The notes under the pieces were generated by a model, which saw only the letters and a program-made list of their open reading frames with translations, did not search any database and was not told the DNA's origin. Of a stretch of 64,000 bases of DNA, positions 12,301 to 26,145 are shown piece by piece. Location: positions 169,370 to 233,369 of the forward strand of contig SJOL01006601.1 in the NCBI GenBank assembly GCA_004794785.1, read 5' to 3'. The stretch comes from Opisthorchis felineus. Taxonomy: Eukaryota; Platyhelminthes; Trematoda; Opisthorchiida; Opisthorchiidae. The position numbers and the translations under genes were made by a program. Within the stretch, counting starts at the first letter, position 1; every line of letters starts with the position of its first letter.

Positions 12301-15300
12301 GGCTAACAATCACTTGTGTGCTTAACGAGAAGCAACAAAAAAATTTCAAAACGGAAGGCACTTCCTAATTTGCAAAACCTGAAACACTGATGGGTGATAA
12401 CTGAATACTTGTAACTTGGGCAACGTGGCCAGCTGGTTTTTATAAAACTGATGAATATTCGGGAGAGCTTACTAGCGGTCGTTTTATCTGAGATGCTCAC
12501 AGTTTAGATTTCAAATGCGTCCAGGCTTTTCAGCACCGTAATCGCCCTTATAAGGGGCCGAAAAATTCGCTTACTTCACGCTGAGGTGTAACAAAATACT
12601 TAAATTTAAAAACATTTTCACCGCAACCTATGAAAATTGCAGCACCATCTATGGCCTTAAAGCCGTAATTCTCAGTGACTGCTACTGCTTTGATTTCGGT
12701 TGGTATTCCCGATAACGGCTTTCAAAATTTGAGCTTTGGATTTCATCATAATTGACCATTCGGCAAATTGGTTTTCGATCTAGCTGGCTGAAGATGAGTT
12801 GCTTTTTGATGCCCAAAACATCGCGCTTTGAGATTCTATTTCCTTCACTGCATCGGAAAGAAACCAAGGATTTGCCGGTAGCGTAGACTAATGATGCCCA
12901 AAAAAAACTTAAAACAAAACCTGGCTGAAAACTGACTTTATCGATTCCCAAAAATCCTGAATGACTTCCTAAAACCAGCCAAAAGGGAAAGCCACGTGTT
13001 GCTTCTCTTAGCAGGCATTATTGGTTTTTTGTGATGTGAAAATCGTCTGATTCAAGCTCAGCATTTTAACTGAGATTTACGTGCTTCTGACCTCACTTTC
13101 AGCTGTGACATCGGAATTCAACGCATTCGTGTTCATTTGACCATTTCTGGACGATTTCAAATCGCAGGGTGAGATATCAAAGTAGGTCTCCAGTATGCGT
13201 GTTCAGCTTGCATGCATTCAAAAATGTCAATTTCCACTAGATAAGCCAAGTTGACTTTACGGATGACATTCCAGCACATTGTGGTTTGTGTACGTGGGTT
13301 ACTCTCTATCGCAGCATTGAAGGACAAATGCCATGTAGCAGAGCAAAGTAGGATTTACTTTCCAGGGTTTTTTTTGTAAGTGACTGGAAACTTATTGATA
13401 ACGAATCAGTTGAAATTGAACTAATTTCATAGTTTTTACCACTCCAATCCCATGAAAGCAACTTTTGACAACGTCCAGAACTTGTTTTTCGAAAATAATT
13501 GTTAACAGTCACCCCAAGCGATTCAGACCAAAAGGGCTAGGCGAATGGATTACTAAAGTACTAAAACCTCCTGCCCGTTTGTGGTCCAAGCGACCTGCAG
13601 CACCTAGCATGTGGCAAACCCCCATTACTTTCTCATTTGCTTTATTGCGTCAACCCTTAAGTTGTCCAAATTACATGACTGAGAGTAAGGTTTTACGGAA
13701 TGAGCCTGAATAATCTGACACATTCATCCTGGTACCTAGCTCAATACACTTTGTCCATTAATTTGGGCTGATGTTAAATGCCAACATTGTCCACTGTACT
13801 TTGCGCAGGATTTTATTGAGTACCAGAAGTTTATCTCCGTTTTTGTTCTGATGCCATTTGCAAAATTTTCAAACAGCATTGGAATGTTTAGATTCATGGG
13901 ACGTTTCACCGTTTTATCCAGCTCATCTTTATTCAACCTCCAGTTTCTAGCACACAGATGACAAATGTATGGCTCCACCGTTGTTGACTTTGCAGTATAA
14001 AAAATTGTTTTGAAAATAACATGTAACAGAGGCTCATATCGACTTGTACCTGACCATTAAAACTCATTTGCCAAAAGATAGGTCAGTTTTATCAAACTAA
14101 CTGGGCGATTGGCATGCAGTGCAACCACCAATGCTGAATGACTTTATTCCAAATGAATTCTCTCTGAATGAGGAGATTGGGAACTCCAAGAATGCTGCAT
14201 GTTATTTGTACTATTTTACTGTTTATTTCGAGTAATTTTGCCCGCGATTTCTTGTTAACGGACGACGTGATTTTCTAACTAACATTCACTCTGTTAACGC
14301 TTAGTTTCAGAGGCTTCGTCCCACAAATATAGATTTCCGACGTACGGAGATAAGGAATATTCACAGTTTATCGGTAAGTTAGTTATTCTCAATAAAGACG
14401 AAATATTGCCAGCATTTTTTTGAATGAAGACTTCCACATAATGACCAAGATGAGAAAACCAATGCAGAGATTAATTTAGTCGGCAATGCTTGCACTGTTT
14501 TCTGGCACAGTAATAAGGCCATGAGATTACCTAGACACGTGTCTATAATTGGAATTTTATAATTCAGATGATTGTATTGGGGAATACGGATTGACGTTTT
14601 ATGCCAAAAGCTGCTTATGTAAGTTGCGATCTCTCTGTTACCTGTGTTTACATTTTGCTGATAATCTGGTTATACACGGACTACATTTTTCAATTTAGCC
14701 GTGAAGTCATCCATTTACTGCTGGCTGTTTGGATGATTACTGAAAAATCGACGGAATTAAGCTGAAGCAAAGTTAAGATAGTCTATATTTTTTCTCAAGC
14801 TTTTTGTCTGGTACGCACGGTGTTCACCATAACGCGTTGAAAATGTGTGCAGCTAAAGCTTTTTGGGATAGGGCATAGAATGCGAGTGCGGATGGAATCC
14901 ACACCCCTCGTTGCTAAATATTTGTCAAATGTACTGTATTATGTTTATCGTGCCGTGTTGGTCAACGTAGCGATGTATTTAGAAGCTAATAATAATCCAC
15001 TTCGCATCGACCTAGGAGAAACAGTTCTTTGTTCAGTTAACCTGACCGCGCCAGGTATTTTTAGCTTACAGGAAAAAGGATTGCCTCGCACATTTCAGCC
15101 ATATAAATAGAAAAGTTGGCTAAACGTTGCCCAGCCTTCCTGAGCTGAATCCTGGCTGTAACATTGAGGAAAAGCCGAATATACCGTTTCAAGAATTGGC
15201 TTGCGACCTATATGTGGGGTAGAATATTGTCTGTTGCGTTCTAAATCGCGCAAGCCTAGAACACCTTTGTTCCTCGTAAGGTATAAAGGAACCGGTTTCT

Positions 15301-18300
15301 TCGTACAATTTACCTTATACCATAGTAATGACATTGCTGTTGTATTTTGTAGTTATCTGCGTAAGAGAAGCCATGGCTCGTTGTGTGGGTAAGTAAAAAT
15401 TGTGTTATAAACTATACTAGACTAATAATACGTGGCAAGTATTTTTTACCAGTTATGCGTAGTTCTGAGGAAATGTGGAATATCCATTTAATAATAAGCC
15501 GTTTCCTCATTGATGTACGTGAAGCCGTTGACCACTGCGGTCACACAATGAGTAAAAAATTCGTTAACTTGTCAAAAGCGTTGTTACATATGCGGACAAG
15601 TTGAGTTCATCTGAATTTAGTGAATGTGCATGCCTGATGTCTTCTTTGGCTGCGAGTATGACGGATTTGAGCACATATTCTGCTATTGCAATGACAGCAC
15701 GCTAATAAATTATATCGCTTCAAACCCCCTAACCCGTCTAACATTCTAAAAAAGCATGTGAACTTTTGACATCATACTTTTATCATTTAATTATTAAGCA
15801 GCATTTTCGGACATAAAAAGCCACAACATTCTTAGAGGGTAAGTTTGTGGGGTAGATTACCAGAGAAGTCTGAGAAATTCCAGTCACTGAATAGCTGCGA
15901 AAGATGCCTTTCGTGCGCATACTCATTGTCAAGGCATGCCAGCTAACTAAACCAATTGCAAAGCAATTCCATTGCAAATTCGCGTCCAGTAAATATTGCT
16001 TTAAAACTGAACCTGTGAAGTAATTTTCAGACATTTAATTAGCCCTACTTGTCCAAACTGTGTTGGAACCTTCTTGAAACACTGATTGTGTGGACAAGTA
16101 CGTCTACACCTGAAGTGAGTCAGGTATGGTTTACTATACTATTGAGGTACATGGGCGTATCAAGCATTCGAGCAACTCATTTCAAAGGTATTTCTGATTT
16201 CAGCTGCTCGTGTACCCCCGGATAATTCAGAATGTATAAGCAAGTTGCATTTCCTTCAATACGAAAAGCATATGTAGTAAACGATTATTTTTTTACACAT
16301 CCTTCTCGTTTCCCTTTAGGAGTTATAACATTAAATGACTAATTAAAAGAGTATTTTTTCGAAGAGACCACTCCCTGCTGGTATATTGCACTGATCTTGG
16401 CGAAACGTGATGGGTGTTTTTAGGATTTTAGGCCCTACTTCTCCAAACACCATAGTTTTATTACAAGTAACACCGACACAATCAGGAAATTCCCAAAACA
16501 ACTGTTGGAACTGCATTTTATTTTAATGCACTGCCAGGGAGAAATAACAAATTTTGAGAACATTGGAAGTCTTGATTGGTCTCTATTGGGACTTCTACAG
16601 TTCCGCAACCAAGCTTCACAACAGATGCTTCCTGTAACTTCACTCCAGCAATTATTCGTAGTATGCCAAGCAATTATTGAGTAATTCAGTGCTCATTACT
16701 GTTCATTGGTGATCTTGGCCAACATGTTAACACGAGATTACGGTCACGTCGGACGATAAAAGTGTGCATTTTAAAAGTGTGTACCAGAACGAATATCACA
16801 TTTACTAAACGCAATATTACGGATTAAGTTATGCCTTGTACATCTACCACAATAAAAGTTATCGTTTCCTTGAAGCTAAAGACAAATGATACCCGGGTTT
16901 TACAGTAGGGGTTTTGTTAAAATTACTCCTTCTTCAACTTGAAGCGAAGTGCCGGAAAACGGTTGGTACTTTCAGTAGGTTAACTAAAATACTTGTAAAT
17001 TACGAGTTCCTTAGTAATTATCGTTTTTCACACAGTCACTCCTGTTCCACAGTTGTGCATATTTCCAATCTTGAGCAGCGATGCATTGTTTATCAGCAGG
17101 CCGTTTGGTAGTACAGCAGTTGCTTTTTGTAGCCCAAATCGAACATCGCTTGTCACGATTCAAACTCATCTGAGACAATCACTTAAAGTGACTCTTTTCA
17201 GTTACCATAATTCAAAATATTTCCCCCGTTTTTTTACAAGCCGACTGGTGAATTAGATGCGTTCGCCTCAGCAGAGTTCCTGTAATCCACCATCGAATTA
17301 TACCAAGCTAACCAATGTACCAATGTTATATTTGACGCCATATACTTCAGACACATGAAACAGTGTTAAAGCAATTCAAATTTGACAGTGAAATGCGCTT
17401 GCAATTTGAAAAATCAGAGTAATGTTGGATGCACAGTTTAGTCACTGCACGAACAACCTAAGCTCCCTGAGGTTTAGCCAGTTAGACAAGCAGCCTGAAG
17501 ATGTTAAGCGCCCAAACAATGATAATTCAATAAAAGGCGTATAACACGAAGATGTAATAAAAATATTTACCAATGTGGGCATTATTAAGCACGCTGTAAG
17601 TTATCTGTAAGTGTACAATTAGAAAACAGCACGTGAAATGTTACACTAAGAAGAAGGGAGTATTTGGGCCTGCCCAGAGGGAGCCGTTAAGTTATCACAG
17701 GAATAACCTGTGTTAAGTGTGGTATTTCGTAAAAAATTTTTTTTCACATGGCACTGTGAATGCAACAGTAATGTGAGCAAGCGATTGGGAAAGTTTCTGT
17801 CCATAGGGTGGAGTTTTCGTGTGTTCGCTCCCCCAACATCTTTCTTTTGTTTTTCTCCGTGTCCCGCTTATATGCAAACAGAACGACGTTGACATCTCAT
17901 TGCAGCAACCGTCTTACTGAAACAAAAAATTCGCTGAACTCACTTCAGTGGACTTGCAGAATAAATCGTTGTTTCCGTGACGTGGGCCCGAGACTCCTTC
18001 GGACTTCCGGAAACGCGCACTACTGATGATTCCCAGAAAGAAGGAAACGGCACTTTCCGGCATCCTAGTATAAACTGGCCTTACAGGACGAGATATAAAT
18101 CTTTAACTCTGGAACTTTGATCCAGTACCGCATAGTACACTAACAATGATTTCAGAAAATATTGGTAAGTTTGGAATGTCTGTGTTTGCCATGGTATCCA
18201 AATAAACACGATGTGAATTGCTTAAACTTTGTTGTGGCTCAGGATACTCTTGAGGACCACTGGATTCAAAACAGACCTAAAAGCTTCCTGGTTATGGTTG

Positions 18301-20764
18301 GCGTAACACGCGATCACTTCCTGATATAAATGCTTAGTAGTTAAAAATCGTTACCAGTGAGCTTATTAGGCCAAGTGTGCAGCAAAACAAAAAACGTTGT
18401 CAACAGGGTTGGTAAATAAAACCAGATCACTTACAGAAAGAATCGAACGCAATGAAAGCTAAAGAAAAAACGGCACGCGCTTTTAAACGGAAGGTTTTAA
18501 TGTTATGCAAACCAGGTTTTGGTAACTTGACGTATTCTATAACCCCAAAAGTTCGATTTTGTAATAGATAAAAAGCAATTGATGATGACTTTTACACAGA
18601 TATGAAGTCTAAAGTCGTGGGGGACCATATTGGTTTCTTTCAGCTTGAGCGTTTAGACAGTCTTGAAGAATCTGTTATGCCTGAGAAAACAGGAAGTGGC
18701 GCGTCAGCTATTAATCGCAGTCTCAATTACCAACATACCAACTTGGAACAAAATTAAGCTAAGCGGTTCTTTAATCCACTAACTGTTTTTTACAACAGGG
18801 CAGTCAAAGTCTTCCTGACTGTGATAAGAATGACTTGAGTGACCGGCTTAAAGCAACACAGCTAGTTAAAACAAATCAGGTTCAACAAGCGCAGGAAATC
18901 ATGCCCTATAAATAAGCAGTTTGCCAATTCATGAGAATTAAACCAGTTACATGGGAGATGAAGCTTCGCTGTCAACCACAAGAGGTTTCTCTCCCTCTGA
19001 TGAATCAGACCGAGTTGTTTCCACTGCACTGGTTTCTAACTAACCATTAAGTCACGAGCATTATGAAACCCTAGATCGCAAGCCATAAAGCTGTTGCCCC
19101 GTCAGAGCCTATGACAATCCTCGTGTTTGCTTTTTGGCGAAGGTGTTGGTGGAGACTACACAGCATGTGAGAACAGCACAAAATTCCACAAACCTGGAGA
19201 TCTGTAAACCAGCCATGGCATATCAGTGTAAAAAGCACTCACACGTCACCATATCTAATAAAGACCGGTCCAGCTGGATTGAGAATCAACATACTTATCT
19301 TGTGGCGTCGATGGGATAAGCCGTCTTCTAAATGCGCGCCCCATCTGTTTGTAATAAATTATAACCGGTGATTTACTCTTCAATGCTGCTGTTGAGCATT
19401 ATCAAACAATCGGCAGTTCCGATGCAACCGAGACCAAGTGCAATCGAATCTTCGGAACTTTTTACTGAACACTAAAAAAGCCTGTGTATTACCCTGGGTT
19501 TCCGTTTACAATTCAGTTATCTATCTCACATGGTAAGCCATGGGGTATCATGTACTCACCAGCTACAGAATTCCAGGCTGCTCCAAAGCCCTAAATTCAG
19601 CGTTGATTTGAGTCATCCTCATTTTTTTATCCGAAACATGAATCTTCATCATAAACAAGTGGATTACATATCGGGGACCACAGAATTTTTGTCTTGAAAG
19701 ACTACTTCAAAGCACACTCTGGTTGCACCACAACTTTTCAGTAGCCACCACAGATTTGATAGCTCACATTCTCTATGATTTCATGTTTATAGACTGATAC
19801 TGCGAAGAGTTTTAAAAACGCAATAAATTAATATTCACGGGTGGATTACACAAACCGCATTAATTTCAACGTCGTTTGTCCAATAATCAATTTAAAGTCA
19901 ACACGGCGCACAACAAAATTCTTTTGTTTACACAAATAATCTAACATGACTTTCACATTTATAAGCACATTTCATTACTGATATCCCATTTTTTGTACTG
20001 ACGGACAAGTAACAAATTTCCAAGTGTTCTCGGCTAAAAAGGCGGTACAGAGAAACTCAAAAATTCAACTCAAAAATTCTATATTGCACATATCACACTA
20101 ACATTTGACTGTTGTCATGTGATAATGTGTAATCGATGGATAAGGGATGCCAGCCATACGCGGTAGTCACAGTTGAGCACACGAAGTTGAGTTTGTCGGT
20201 AGTGTACATGAATGTAGATGCTATAGGACATTCGGCTTACTTGACCAATTTGACCGTCTCCTTCAAGTATTCGGCGATTTCGATGAAGGTTTGATTTTAC
20301 GGCATGAAAAGCCCCTGATCGCATGGTTTGTAAAGTTTGCAGTACATGAGCAAAATCGGAGACCCCATCATAGTTGTATCACGGTTAGGCAAGCTTTTAA
20401 ACCTGTGCTCTCGAGGACTCCAACCACACAAGGCTATTTCCAACCAGTTAGCTATGTGTTAGCTTTATTGTTTCGGTAATTTTAACACAGGACTGATTCT
20501 AGATAGCCTAAATGCGACTGTCAATAATTTCTTCCCGTCAAAGCCTCCTCAAGGGTTTTGTGATGATATTTTCCTAATATCATTTCTGTTAAATTACAGA
20601 CCCATCTCACGAGCATGTGTAGTGAACTACCAGAAAAGTATACCTTTTCTTCCATACGCCATTCATTGAACAGAAATTCGACCATACACATGGTTCAGGT
20701 GGTTGCTGTAATCCTTATTTTTTGTGTGAACTTTATACAAAAGTACATTTGAAAGGAGCAAGCT
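3325..20764. other. Long stretch without a supported gene
   Basis: Both strands were read and no recognisable protein family, tRNA or rRNA was found. The longest open frame is 9318-9752 (plus, about 144 codons, with one hydrophobic stretch). Two overlapping minus-strand frames lie at 8276-8001 and 8016-7774. None resembles a protein I know and their lengths fit chance in 64 kb. No fold-back repeat copies were seen here, unlike the region after 21.3 kb. Exons shorter than about 100 bp from unknown genes could be missed. Confidence 0.4.
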
Positions 20765-20929
20765 ATGTATTTCTCAGAGCGGAGTTCTGAAAAATATAGG
20801 CGCTTTGTTTTTTGTCTACGGTGCAAAAAATATAAAGATGTGTCAAGTTCTAGATTGTGTAAAAGTTGTGGTAAAAATGGCTTCTTGAAGATGATTAGAC
20901 CGCAAACAGTGAAGAACTCGTTAGAGTAA
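20765..20929 (+). other. Small open frame with paired CxxC motifs
   Basis: A 54-codon frame with an in-frame stop six codons before its ATG encodes a lysine/arginine-rich peptide with two CxxC pairs, FCLRCKK and LCKSCGK, about 13 residues apart. The spacing is that of a zinc ribbon. I do not recognise the protein. It may be a chance frame: it is short, has no splice signals that I can see, and lies in otherwise gene-free DNA. Confidence 0.15.
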
Positions 20930-21333
20930 CCGCATTTATACATTTACCTTACATTACGAACGCCACAGAGATGGTCGTACTTTACGCGTAAAGTTATCAG
21001 AATGCTAGCGCATGTCGTTAACGGAGTTGTCGAAACAGAGTTACTTATTAATTTATTTGTGCCACAACTTAAAAAGACGTTGAACAAAACGTCATCGTTA
21101 CGTCAATGTTACCAGTTGGACCGTTAGGGCTACAGTTTTTCCTGCAAACCATTTCGTTTTTTTAGTTCATACCTGTGCTAGCACTTCGTAGTGAACAGAA
21201 AAGATCCAACCCCTCCTAAATACGATTTTGTTTTGTTGAGAAAATATATTGCGATATCCCGGACCACCTGAAAAACGTGGGGAGTTTGTAATACACATTC
21301 ACCAATTGAGTGCGATTCGCGAACTGTCTCGCT

Positions 21334-21413
21334 TTCGAAGCTCAAGTAGAGCAAGAATTTGATAGAAACTCAAGGACTGTACGTGCCTGATGAGCTCCAA
21401 AAAGGGGTGGAAT
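21334..21413 (-). repeat. Fold-back repeat fragment (inverted)
   Basis: Read on the minus strand this matches the middle of the outer arm of the fold-back family: ggagctcatcaggcacgtac, then cagtccttgagtttc, then a tctacttga block. It is the first copy met from the left edge of the window. Both ends of the arm are missing. Confidence 0.5.
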
Positions 21414-24400
21414 CGATCGTGGGATGACGAAGAGTTTCAGGGACATTAGCAGCAAAACCTGTTTGGCTATACACATATTTGATACACTATGGCCCGAAGC
21501 TTTTACCTACCAAATATGCTTGAAGTGTGACCAAACGTTTCACAAATACACTCATAGTAAACTGGTGACTCCAGATCTCACTCGGCAATTTTATTCATCC
21601 CGATCTAGGGAAGTGTTTCGAAGCCCCACACAACGGGAGCAAAATTGATGTTGGTCAGAATGTCCGTTCTTTTCTCTTTTTTTCAGAGACGAAATGTAAA
21701 CTCAGCAGATAGAAATGAAACTCGAAATTTATTCAGATTAGTAATCGTTTTGTGAGTACGGAACTAAAGAAAAACGCATGCTACTTGCCGTTTAAGTCGA
21801 AATCGTTGACATCCGCTATGGATTACACGAGGGAAGATGCATAATAATTGGATTTCACTTAATCGTCGAAATATCCACAAAGTATTTTAAGCCTCATCCT
21901 GGATGGAGTTACTCAAATTTGCAGTATTACAGAAGCATCATCTTTTTATGGATCGAGTGAGTTTGGTGTGATCATTGTGAACCACATTATTGAGACTGTC
22001 TCTATCTGTAACTCTTTCAATCGAAGGTGGTTGAGTTTTATGAGTAGTCTCCCCTCTGGATCACTTGAAGTTATTTTCGGTCCATTAGTTTCGAAATGGG
22101 CCGATCTTTTCTTAAAGTTAGAATAACTTTTCATCAAAAAAGTGGGAGATGACACACAAAATTCTTAAGAAAAGTGCAACCACAAACTAAAACTCAATTT
22201 CTGGCCGGCGCTTCGCCTGGGATTGAAATAACTAACAATGCTAGGGCTCACTGTTATTCCAACACTTCTGGCGACTTCCAACGGGTTCGTAGGTTCTGAT
22301 TTGCTCGCCTTAAATAAATATCAGCACTTGGATACGTGTTAGTCCCTTATACTGATGTGGAAATGTAGGAACAAGAACGGCGAGCTGACAAGCAGCTTGA
22401 ACACAGTGGCACAACACTGAGGCACCGACATGCTTTGTTTGGTCGTCGCTGAGATACTGCCGTCACCTCTCATTTCCTTCGAGCGTCATGGAAGACCTTG
22501 AAAGACCATTGACATGCCGTCAAGAAAAAAGTTCTTAGTCTGACTGTACGATCGTCATTATAGTAACAGTATATCACTGCCGTACTCCGTCTAGGTGATT
22601 GTAAATCGCACTACTGATTAGCCAGCCGTGGCCATCTCGCAGCTCCACCCTTTACGTCTCCACGCCCGTATCGTTGGAAGTCACTGATTTGCAGAAATCG
22701 ATCTTTCTAGTCGTGGAATTCTGAAGCCAAACTAAAGCCGAGCACCTAGTGATGACTCGTCAAAGATATTGAAACATGTTGCCACACAGGTAGTAGTGAA
22801 CACGGGGGTTCAACAAATAACAGGAACGAATTTCTTCCTCAAGGCTCAAGTATTGTAGTAAACACTTCGTTGTGTTAGCCAAGTTATTTGTGTGCAGGTC
22901 TCCGAGCTAAACCCCGTATTTGTTGGGACCAGTAAGGGTGACTGAAACGATGCGCGGAATCAGAGCATTCGCGGAACGGGGGAATAAGTGGTTTACTGTT
23001 GAGGAAAATAACGTCATATTACCATAAGAATCGTGACCTCAGCGATAGGCTTTTGAACGAGTAAAACCGGCCATTAAGTAATCAGATATGTCTAGCTCTA
23101 CTCCTGTTTCATCTTGAGAGGATCCGTGGCTTATTTCTCCAAATGTTACATTAATTATTTGGTTACTTTTCAGTGAGAGCACAAAATGAAGAAAATAAAT
23201 CGGCTATGTTTTCTGGAGGAACTGTTCTTCACAAAGTGCGCATACCGCCATTCTCTTTAAACGTTATGTTTGTGGGGATCAGCGGTGACAAGAAACAACG
23301 GTTTACATACATCACGTTACGATTTCTTGACAGCAGCCATCAATTATCACACTTACCTGCTGACCAGTCACGGTAAATAGTACAATATTTTGAATGCTCA
23401 TAGCAGCCTTCATAGGATGAAACATGCGATGTACCGGTGTGAAAGCTTCATTGAGCACGCTTGAACAAAGTACACCCTGCTTTTGACAGAGGTAGAACTA
23501 GATACATCCTTTGAAATGGGTAAAGATTTCAAAAAAGAGCGATTTCTCACTGTTCACGGAATCTGTTCGTTGTTGGACGTGAGATGGGTGAAGGAAAGAA
23601 ACAGCAACGGTATTCACAAATGATGGCTTTAACCTATAAAATTAACTCAAAACGCAGTGGACCAGAGGCTTTACAGGGAGGAAAGAAATAATTGTGATGC
23701 ACCTGCTGGTACCAAGATTGGGAAAATTACAATTAATTCGTTTACACCTTGGATGTGTTTAAAGATTCGTCCGGTCCCCAAATCCCTTAACAACAGTTCA
23801 CTAATCTGGGAGAGCACTTTTAGACCGCCTAACTGTTTTGGCCCACCATCATCATTAATAGACTTTTGTGGACCATCATAAAAGTGAAGACTGCTCCGAA
23901 AGGACTGATTTGGTTCGCTTTTTTTAAGGCTTATTGGTTTCTGAGTCCTCTTGGAGGGAGTTTCATATAGTTTATGATGTTCCGTGATGACCTTATATGA
24001 GTTACATCTTTGCATCCCCGGCTTGTGCACGGTTGGACTAAAAGTATAGCGCCGGCTTAGATCTGGTGCTGTTGATTCAGCGAATCAGGTTTAATCATAG
24101 AGACTTACGACATCCGGGTTAACAGAGGCTTACTAGAAGCCATCAGTGTTCTACGGAGACTTGGGACCACTGTGGCGAACTTTTTATTGCAGTCTCTAAC
24201 AGATTTTTGTCTTGTTACTCGTCACTGCTACCGAGTAGACAAGGCACAAAACCGAAATGAGTGACTACAACTCACGTCCAAAGATCGTTGCATTACCATT
24301 GAAACGGTTAAGTAAGAATGAGAAAATTTGTGATCCACGCACCCCCGCCGTGGCAAACAACAATATATTTAGTAAGCTACTTCTGAAGTGGACAACACTG

Positions 24401-24626
24401 TAGGTATATTTCAAGTCAACTACATTTTGACCCACAGTTAAAGGGAACACAAGTGCTGGTAAAAGCATACATCTGAAACCTGAGATTAAATTTTGTTTTC
24501 GGATGTATATGCCAAAAGTTATATACTGCTGAATAGTTTTCAGTAGTTAACTTAATCATTCAGGCGCCCGAGGCAAGCGCGAAACTAAAACGTTCGCTTT
24601 TGGAGTTGTACGGATTTGGTCAAGTT
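21414..24626. other. Downstream flank of dbx, no other gene supported
   Basis: No recognisable coding region. Open frames on both strands overlap at 23.66-24.03 kb (119 codons on minus, 74 on plus) but match nothing I know. The right end should contain the 3' untranslated region of dbx. Confidence 0.4.
24183..24188 (-). promoter_or_regulatory. Candidate polyadenylation signal for dbx
   Basis: A minus-strand AATAAA lies about 440 bp past the dbx stop codon at 24627. The hexamer is common in AT-rich DNA, so this is only a candidate. Confidence 0.25.
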
Positions 24627-24872
24627 TCAACTGGAATTTTTCAAGACAGTCTCGGACGATGAAACACAGGTACCAACTGATGGCTGCTCTTCCTTGAAAG
24701 CAAGCTTGAATTCGCCGAACAAACAAGCATGCTCGGGTGGAAACATGATCTTTGAAGTGACTGAACTGGTACTTTTGTTGTGAGATGCCTTCAGGCCGCC
24801 TGAATGAGGGCTTGAATTATGCTGCCTAAAAGTCCTCCATTTCATTCGACGATTTTGGAACCAGATTTTAAC
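24627..24872 (-). CDS. dbx: dbx homeobox gene, coding exon 3 (homeodomain helix 3 and C-terminus)
   Basis: Last coding exon, residues 306-386 of the joined protein, ending at a stop codon at 24627. It opens after an acceptor (ttccctcag) with VKIWFQNRRMKWRT, the DNA-recognition helix of an ANTP/NKL-class homeodomain: Trp48, Phe49, Gln50, Asn51 and Arg53 are all present. The break before Val45 is a very common homeodomain intron position, and the phase (0) matches the exon 2 donor. The 65 residues after the homeodomain are Ser-rich, with a short acidic/aromatic patch (LFGEFKLAFKEEQ). I do not recognise a further domain in them. With exon 2, the homeodomain fits Dbx best (see exon 2). Confidence 0.9.
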   Translation of the reverse strand, partial: VKIWFQNRRMKWRTFRQHNSSPHSGGLKASHNKSTSSVTSKIMFPPEHACLFGEFKLAFKEEQPSVGTCVSSSETVLKNSS

Positions 24873-25809
24873 CTGAGGGAAGAAGAAAGGAATGGATATA
24901 CCAATGACCTTATTAGAAAGGTATCATATTTCGTTTCAAAAATGAACTATTTGTGTGCGAAACCAACATGATTATCGATATAGCCTGCTTCACTGTGTTC
25001 ATAGCGTCGAATTACCTTCGGTGATTTCAGATATTCACTATTCATTGAAGGCAAAAATAAAAGAGTTGTTCTGTAACCGTTATTTGAATTACAGTAATAG
25101 CTGAATGCTCTTGACGAAGATGGGAGCTTCCGGCGGATTGTCTGATCTAGGCCTATGCGGTCACCGTGTGATGATAAAAATTCAGACAAGAGTGATCCTT
25201 TTCAATCAGTTGTTTGGTTTAACCAATAAGATTAATTGGTCAAGAAATTTGATTGCTTTATGGCATTTAAAAACAGTAGAGGCCTGATCAGCTGCACGTC
25301 AAATGAGACCTGGATTTGAACAGGTTTTTTGAAGTCAAAGTGTGACCAGTCATTCTGCTGTCACTGGAACTCCTCAGAAGAATTTTGCACCATCAACTCT
25401 TGTCGCTTTATTTAACAGCACGCTTAGGTTTGGTGCTAACCAGATTCTTCGGTTAACGAACAATAGGTAGACAAATTTCCTGAGTGACATATCAACCAAA
25501 GCGAATCACTGAATAGCCCATCGCTAATGTGGTGCGCTTCGATACTCTTATCTGATGGCGCTTATGGTTGCACTTTTGTGTCATATATCCTTGGAACAAT
25601 TTCGATGTCACATATACTCATGGTTTCTGAATGCACTTCTCATATTAAGTCACTCATGTTTCCACCAAGAATGTTAAATAAGTGGGCAGAACAGAACGAT
25701 CTTTGGTCGACGCGTGGTATGTGTCACCGCGAACTAAACCCAGAATTTACGGAAATATCCCTGACGTAACTGACGCAAAGAAGTAGCAAAAGGTTATTTT
25801 CATAAAGGA

Positions 25810-26145
25810 ATCTACTCACAAGATTGGTGAAAACTCTTCGACAGCCCACTACCGGTTTCGCCCATCTTGAGGCTCATCAGGTAGGTGCAGTCCCCGAGTT
25901 TCCGTCAACCTTATGTTCTACTTGAACCAAAATTGGACTGATTTCGACAAATACACTCATTTGCAACTCAATTTGGTTTTTACAGGAGACTCAAGTGAAT
26001 CTCTCGATTATGATATTCTTCAATTAAATGTGCTGCACAAAGGCCGACTCATTTTTCAGTTGGTAAGATATTCGAGATATCGCAGTATATTTTCATAAGG
26101 GAAACTAAACTGAAGTGCAAATGAGTGTATTTAGCAAAAGGTTAG
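25810..26145 (+). repeat. Fold-back repeat, long copy
   Basis: One of the longest copies. It runs from tactcacaagattggtgaaa through gaggctcatcaggtagg, gtccccgagtttccgtcaac, atacactcatttgcaa, gaatctctcgattatgat and tgctgcacaaaggccgactc to gatatcgcagtatatt near 26090. Just after this, near 26115-26140, caaatgagtgtatttagc is the inverse of the internal arm block, so the copy begins to fold back. No coding frame is conserved between copies. Confidence 0.75.

Noticed and set aside
15201..15392. Overlapping open frames on both strands near 15.1-15.4 kb.
   Set aside because: Neither strand shows a known motif or splice signals.
23671..24030. A 119-codon minus-strand open frame just downstream of dbx, considered as an extra exon or a neighbouring gene.
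   Set aside because: dbx already ends with a stop at 24627, and the frame overlaps an open frame on the other strand and resembles no family.
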